From assembly GCF_900215375.1 (NCBI RefSeq), contig NZ_OBEF01000026.1:1-53575 (forward strand): a stretch of 53,575 bases of DNA. Direction: 5' to 3'. This DNA comes from Enterobacter sp. CC120223-11 (GTDB lineage Bacteria > Pseudomonadota > Gammaproteobacteria > Enterobacterales > Enterobacteriaceae). The notes beneath the pieces were generated by a model that ran no database searches, had not been told where the DNA came from, and was given only the letters and a program-made list of their open reading frames with translations. The translations under genes and the position numbers were made by a program. Positions 51,293 to 53,575 of the stretch are shown here, one piece after another. Each line of letters begins with the position of its first letter. Position 1 is the first letter of the stretch.

Positions 51293-52620
51293 CAGTCACC
51301 TCCCAGCGTTTTTTCAAACTCGATGGCTTTCTCTGGTTGATTGATAACCCACTCCCGTTCAGTACGCAGCACTGCTTGCGAACCAGTTGCTGCGTAGTGC
51401 GTTCATCATCCGTCGAAACCAGCGGGTCACGTTTCACCTCTTCAGGAGATGCCATATCCGGAAGCCCGTCACAGACGGTTTTCTCTGCCAGCTCATGGGC
51501 AGCTTTCTCCCGGGCTTCTTCCTGCTTCTGCTGTTCGTCCGGTATCAGACCAATAGGGTCGTCAGCTTTCGCCGTCGCCTTAGCGGCCGCCCTGACGGTC
51601 TGCTCCGTTTCTTCCGGCACGGTGGTCAGCCGTACCGTGTTCAGAAGCCGGTCATCCCCGTTCAGGCGAATTATCACGCCGCTTTCCAGGCTTTCCTGCG
51701 CCATGCGGATGGCCGCCTCCGTACTGTCTGCGACCAGGGTCTGTCCGTTCCGACTCGCCTGCGCCCGGCAAACAGCGCATCCTCACTGGCCCGCAAACGG
51801 GTTTCATCACTCAGCATCACCTGTCGTCCCCAATTTTCCAGATGGATTTCCGTCAGCATCACCCCGCTTCTTTTCCGCGCCGGGTCCAGACCGGCAGCGC
51901 CACATACGGCGAGGGGTATTTTTTCCCGGCAGCAATGAAACGGGCCATCGTGTCGCCTTCCAGTCCATTCGCGGCCAGAACACGGCGTCCCAGCGCGGTT
52001 TTGTCCAGCGGTGACGCAGTCCCCAGCAGGCGATTTCCCGTCAGGGTTTCGCGATCGCTCTCCCAATGCAGCAGATCATGTGCGGTTTTACCGCTGTCTG
52101 ACTGTTTCACCAGATCCTGCCAGCACTCCTGATTGTCCGTGTAAACCTGAACATGTTCTTTTGCGCGTGACAATGTCACGTATAGCGATTCAAGCGAGGC
52201 CATTCTGGCCCTGCCCCCTTCACTATCCGTCAGCGCAATCGTGAACCGCTCACTGGCCCCCTGAACGCCGTAGACGGTCAACGCATAGGCCAAACGATAT
52301 GTCGGTCTTCAACCATCGCCTGCGGGTCGACAATTTTCTCCAGCTTTCCCTTACGAAAACGTACCGCACCATCGTCCGTGAACCCGGCGACGTCCCACAG
52401 GCTGTTGGCCACATAGCCTCTGTCGGTATCAGAACGGGTAAAACGCACCCGGTCTCCCTGGCTGAGGATCATTTTACGGGAGGTAAACGGGGAGATATCC
52501 TGGGCGGTATTCTGCTGCGGTGAGATAAGCATCGATTCTCCCTCTGTGCTACGCAGTATGACCACGGCGTCACGGGCATTTACATCTGCCTCCGTCCAGT
52601 ACCGTTCGTTCATCATGGCC
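51292..52620 (-). pseudogene. traI: traI C-terminal remnant (relaxase/helicase)
   Basis: Pieces of the TraI helicase and C-terminal domain occur in order: LISPQQNTAQDISPF and QGDRVRFTRSDTDRGYVANS; after a lost base near 52293, YALTVYGVQGASERFTIAL and SLYVTLSRAKEHVQVYTDN (helicase motifs V-VI); after further shifts near 51860 and 51740, MAQESLESGVIIRLNGDDRL; and the end EKAIEFEKTLGGD before TGA at 51292. The relaxase domain and most of the helicase are absent, so the plasmid has no working TraI. Confidence 0.85.
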
Positions 52621-52761
52621 ATGGCCCCGGTATATTGTGCACAGAAGATGAATACAGGCACCGCAGGCGCCCTGAAATCATCAGGGGGCAGGCAGAAGGT
52701 CTGCCGGGGTTTCAACGCGGGCTGACAGGCAGCATAGCCACCTGCCTGTATACCGGTTGCC

Positions 52762-53269
52762 TTAAGCGCTGAACACGTAACCACTAATCAGCGTCAGGTC
52801 ATTCATGAATAAATCCAGTCCATACGCCTCATAATCGAAATAGCCGCGCAGCAACTCAGGCATACCCGCCAGCAGCCCGTGATCTTCGACGTACTGAACG
52901 GCATAATCTTCTTCACTTTCTGCTTCATCGCAATACGCGCCTTCAAAGGCATCATAATCACATTCGCCGGTATACTCTACCCAGACTACAAAAGCGGGGC
53001 CTCCCTGCCCTCTTCTTTAGCGCGTTTGTAAGCAGCGATAAAATCCCAGTCAATGGACGATTCAGAAGCAAACTGTGACGGAATGCCCTCCCAGTCCTGA
53101 AACATAAATTAGGCATCCCATTCATCGGCATGCAGCGCCTGACAGGCTTCGTAAAAATCTTCACGGCCATCAAACTCCGTCAGGTTGAACCATTTGCCGA
53201 AAATGCTGCCGCAGTTGTATTTGTGGTATGTGCGACGTAGACAGCAGGTGTGGTGGTTGATGCGCTCAT
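52762..53269 (-). pseudogene. ardA: ardA remnant (antirestriction protein)
   Basis: The reading from ATG 53269 gives MSASTTTPAVYVAH; after a base loss the TYHKYNCGS-like part, GKWFNLTEFDGREDFYEACQ and ALHADEWDA follow. TAA then interrupts before FMFQDWEG (near 53110), and another shift occurs near 52998. The end is intact: FEGAYCDEAESEEDYAVQYV, then EDHGLLAGMPELLRGYFDYE and LDLFMNDLTLISGYVFSA. ArdA mimics DNA and blocks type I restriction during plasmid entry. Three lesions make this copy inactive. Confidence 0.85.
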
Positions 53270-53480
53270 AAATAATCCTCCGTGGTTAATATCGTGAGCG
53301 TTCCGGCTTACGCCGTACCGACACACGCCAACCGGGCAAAAAGCGAAGGATCCAAGGGCGCCACCGAAGCCGCAGCGCAGTAAATAGCGGGAGCTGGCTG
53401 GGCGGTTTTACGGCGAAAACTGAGACGGAAAACAACGGGAAGACGGCGGAAAATGCCTTTGAACTAAACTGCGACCGGGT
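53270..53480. other. GC-rich spacer upstream of ardA
   Basis: Between the ardA remnant and the contig overlap. It would hold the promoter of ardA. In F-like plasmids the leading region has single-strand promoters here, but I cannot recognise one. A 92-codon minus frame (53286-53564) is Phe/Arg-rich and looks like chance. Confidence 0.4.
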
Positions 53481-53575
53481 CCGGAGGGTGGCGCCGGCAA
53501 AACAGCGGAAGCACCGAAATCCTGATGCAAAGCAAAAGGCCGGAGGTTTCCCTCCGGCCAGCATTCAGGATGACA
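53481..53575. repeat. Terminal direct repeat, copy 2 (contig overlap)
   Basis: Exact copy of bases 1-95, including the terminator hairpin of the DUF1380 gene (53538-53559). Trimming it closes the circle. Confidence 0.93.

Noticed and set aside
51337..52132. Plus-strand frames of up to 225 codons opposite the traI remnant
   Set aside because: They are antisense shadows of the GC-rich traI fragment. The minus strand has clear TraI motifs.
1..53575. tRNA, rRNA and antibiotic-resistance genes
   Set aside because: None was recognised on either strand by reading. Short RNAs such as a copy-number antisense RNA could escape this inspection.

Overview
The window is a complete circular plasmid of about 53.5 kb, written as a linear contig. 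Its first 95 bases recur exactly as its last 95 bases (1-95 = 53481-53575), so the unique circle is about 53,480 bp. The replication initiator is of the RepFIB (IncFIB) family. With the ResD-type recombinase, ArdA, TraI and TraX remnants and the E. coli-like group 4 capsule genes, this points to a host in the Enterobacteriaceae (Klebsiella, Enterobacter, Citrobacter or similar).

Backbone (about 0.1-12.5 kb and 50.9-53.5 kb). In order around the circle: a DUF1380 gene, a umuC tail fragment, a P1-type parS site with parB and parA, a RelB/RelE-type toxin-antitoxin pair (StbD/StbE), a ResD-like recombinase, four genes of unknown function, vapBC, then the RepFIB origin with iterons on both sides of repA. 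RepA probably starts at a CTG codon. Beyond repA lies a second recombinase gene that has decayed and lost its catalytic tyrosine. At the other end of the contig are broken pieces of traI, traX and ardA. No other transfer gene is visible, so the plasmid is probably not self-transmissible.

Accessory region 1 (12.6-23.3 kb). A TupA-like ATP-grasp gene and a small gene broken by two amber codons are followed by a PapI/FaeA-like regulator. This is divergent from a nine-gene P/MR-P-type chaperone-usher operon: major pilin, PapH-like subunit, usher, chaperone, four minor pilins and a tip adhesin with the zinc-site histidine pattern of MrpH. The promoter region has several GATC sites, two of them 101 bp apart as in pap phase switches.

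Middle (23.3-27.5 kb). This is a decayed zone with an orphan HigA-like antitoxin, iteron-like repeats that may be a relic origin, a broken ISNCY/IS1202-type transposase and an intact two-domain fimbrial adhesin.

Accessory region 2 (28-50.4 kb). A deleted group 4 capsule operon keeps gfcE, etp and etk, with only fragments of gfcA and gfcD. Next come an inverse autotransporter of the intimin/invasin type and a second chaperone-usher operon with three chaperones, whose own adhesin is internally deleted. Then comes a plasmid-borne EvgAS/BvgAS-like phosphorelay, end to end with a CSS-EAL c-di-GMP phosphodiesterase gene and followed by a small LuxR-type regulator. This resembles the bvgASR layout of Bordetella. 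An EvgA-like inverted repeat lies upstream of fimbrial operon 2. A Tat-exported agmatine deiminase-like gene closes the region.

Overall the plasmid looks like a surface and adhesion plasmid: two fimbriae, one invasin-like protein, polysaccharide export and tyrosine kinase genes, and their own regulators. It carries no antibiotic-resistance gene that I can see.
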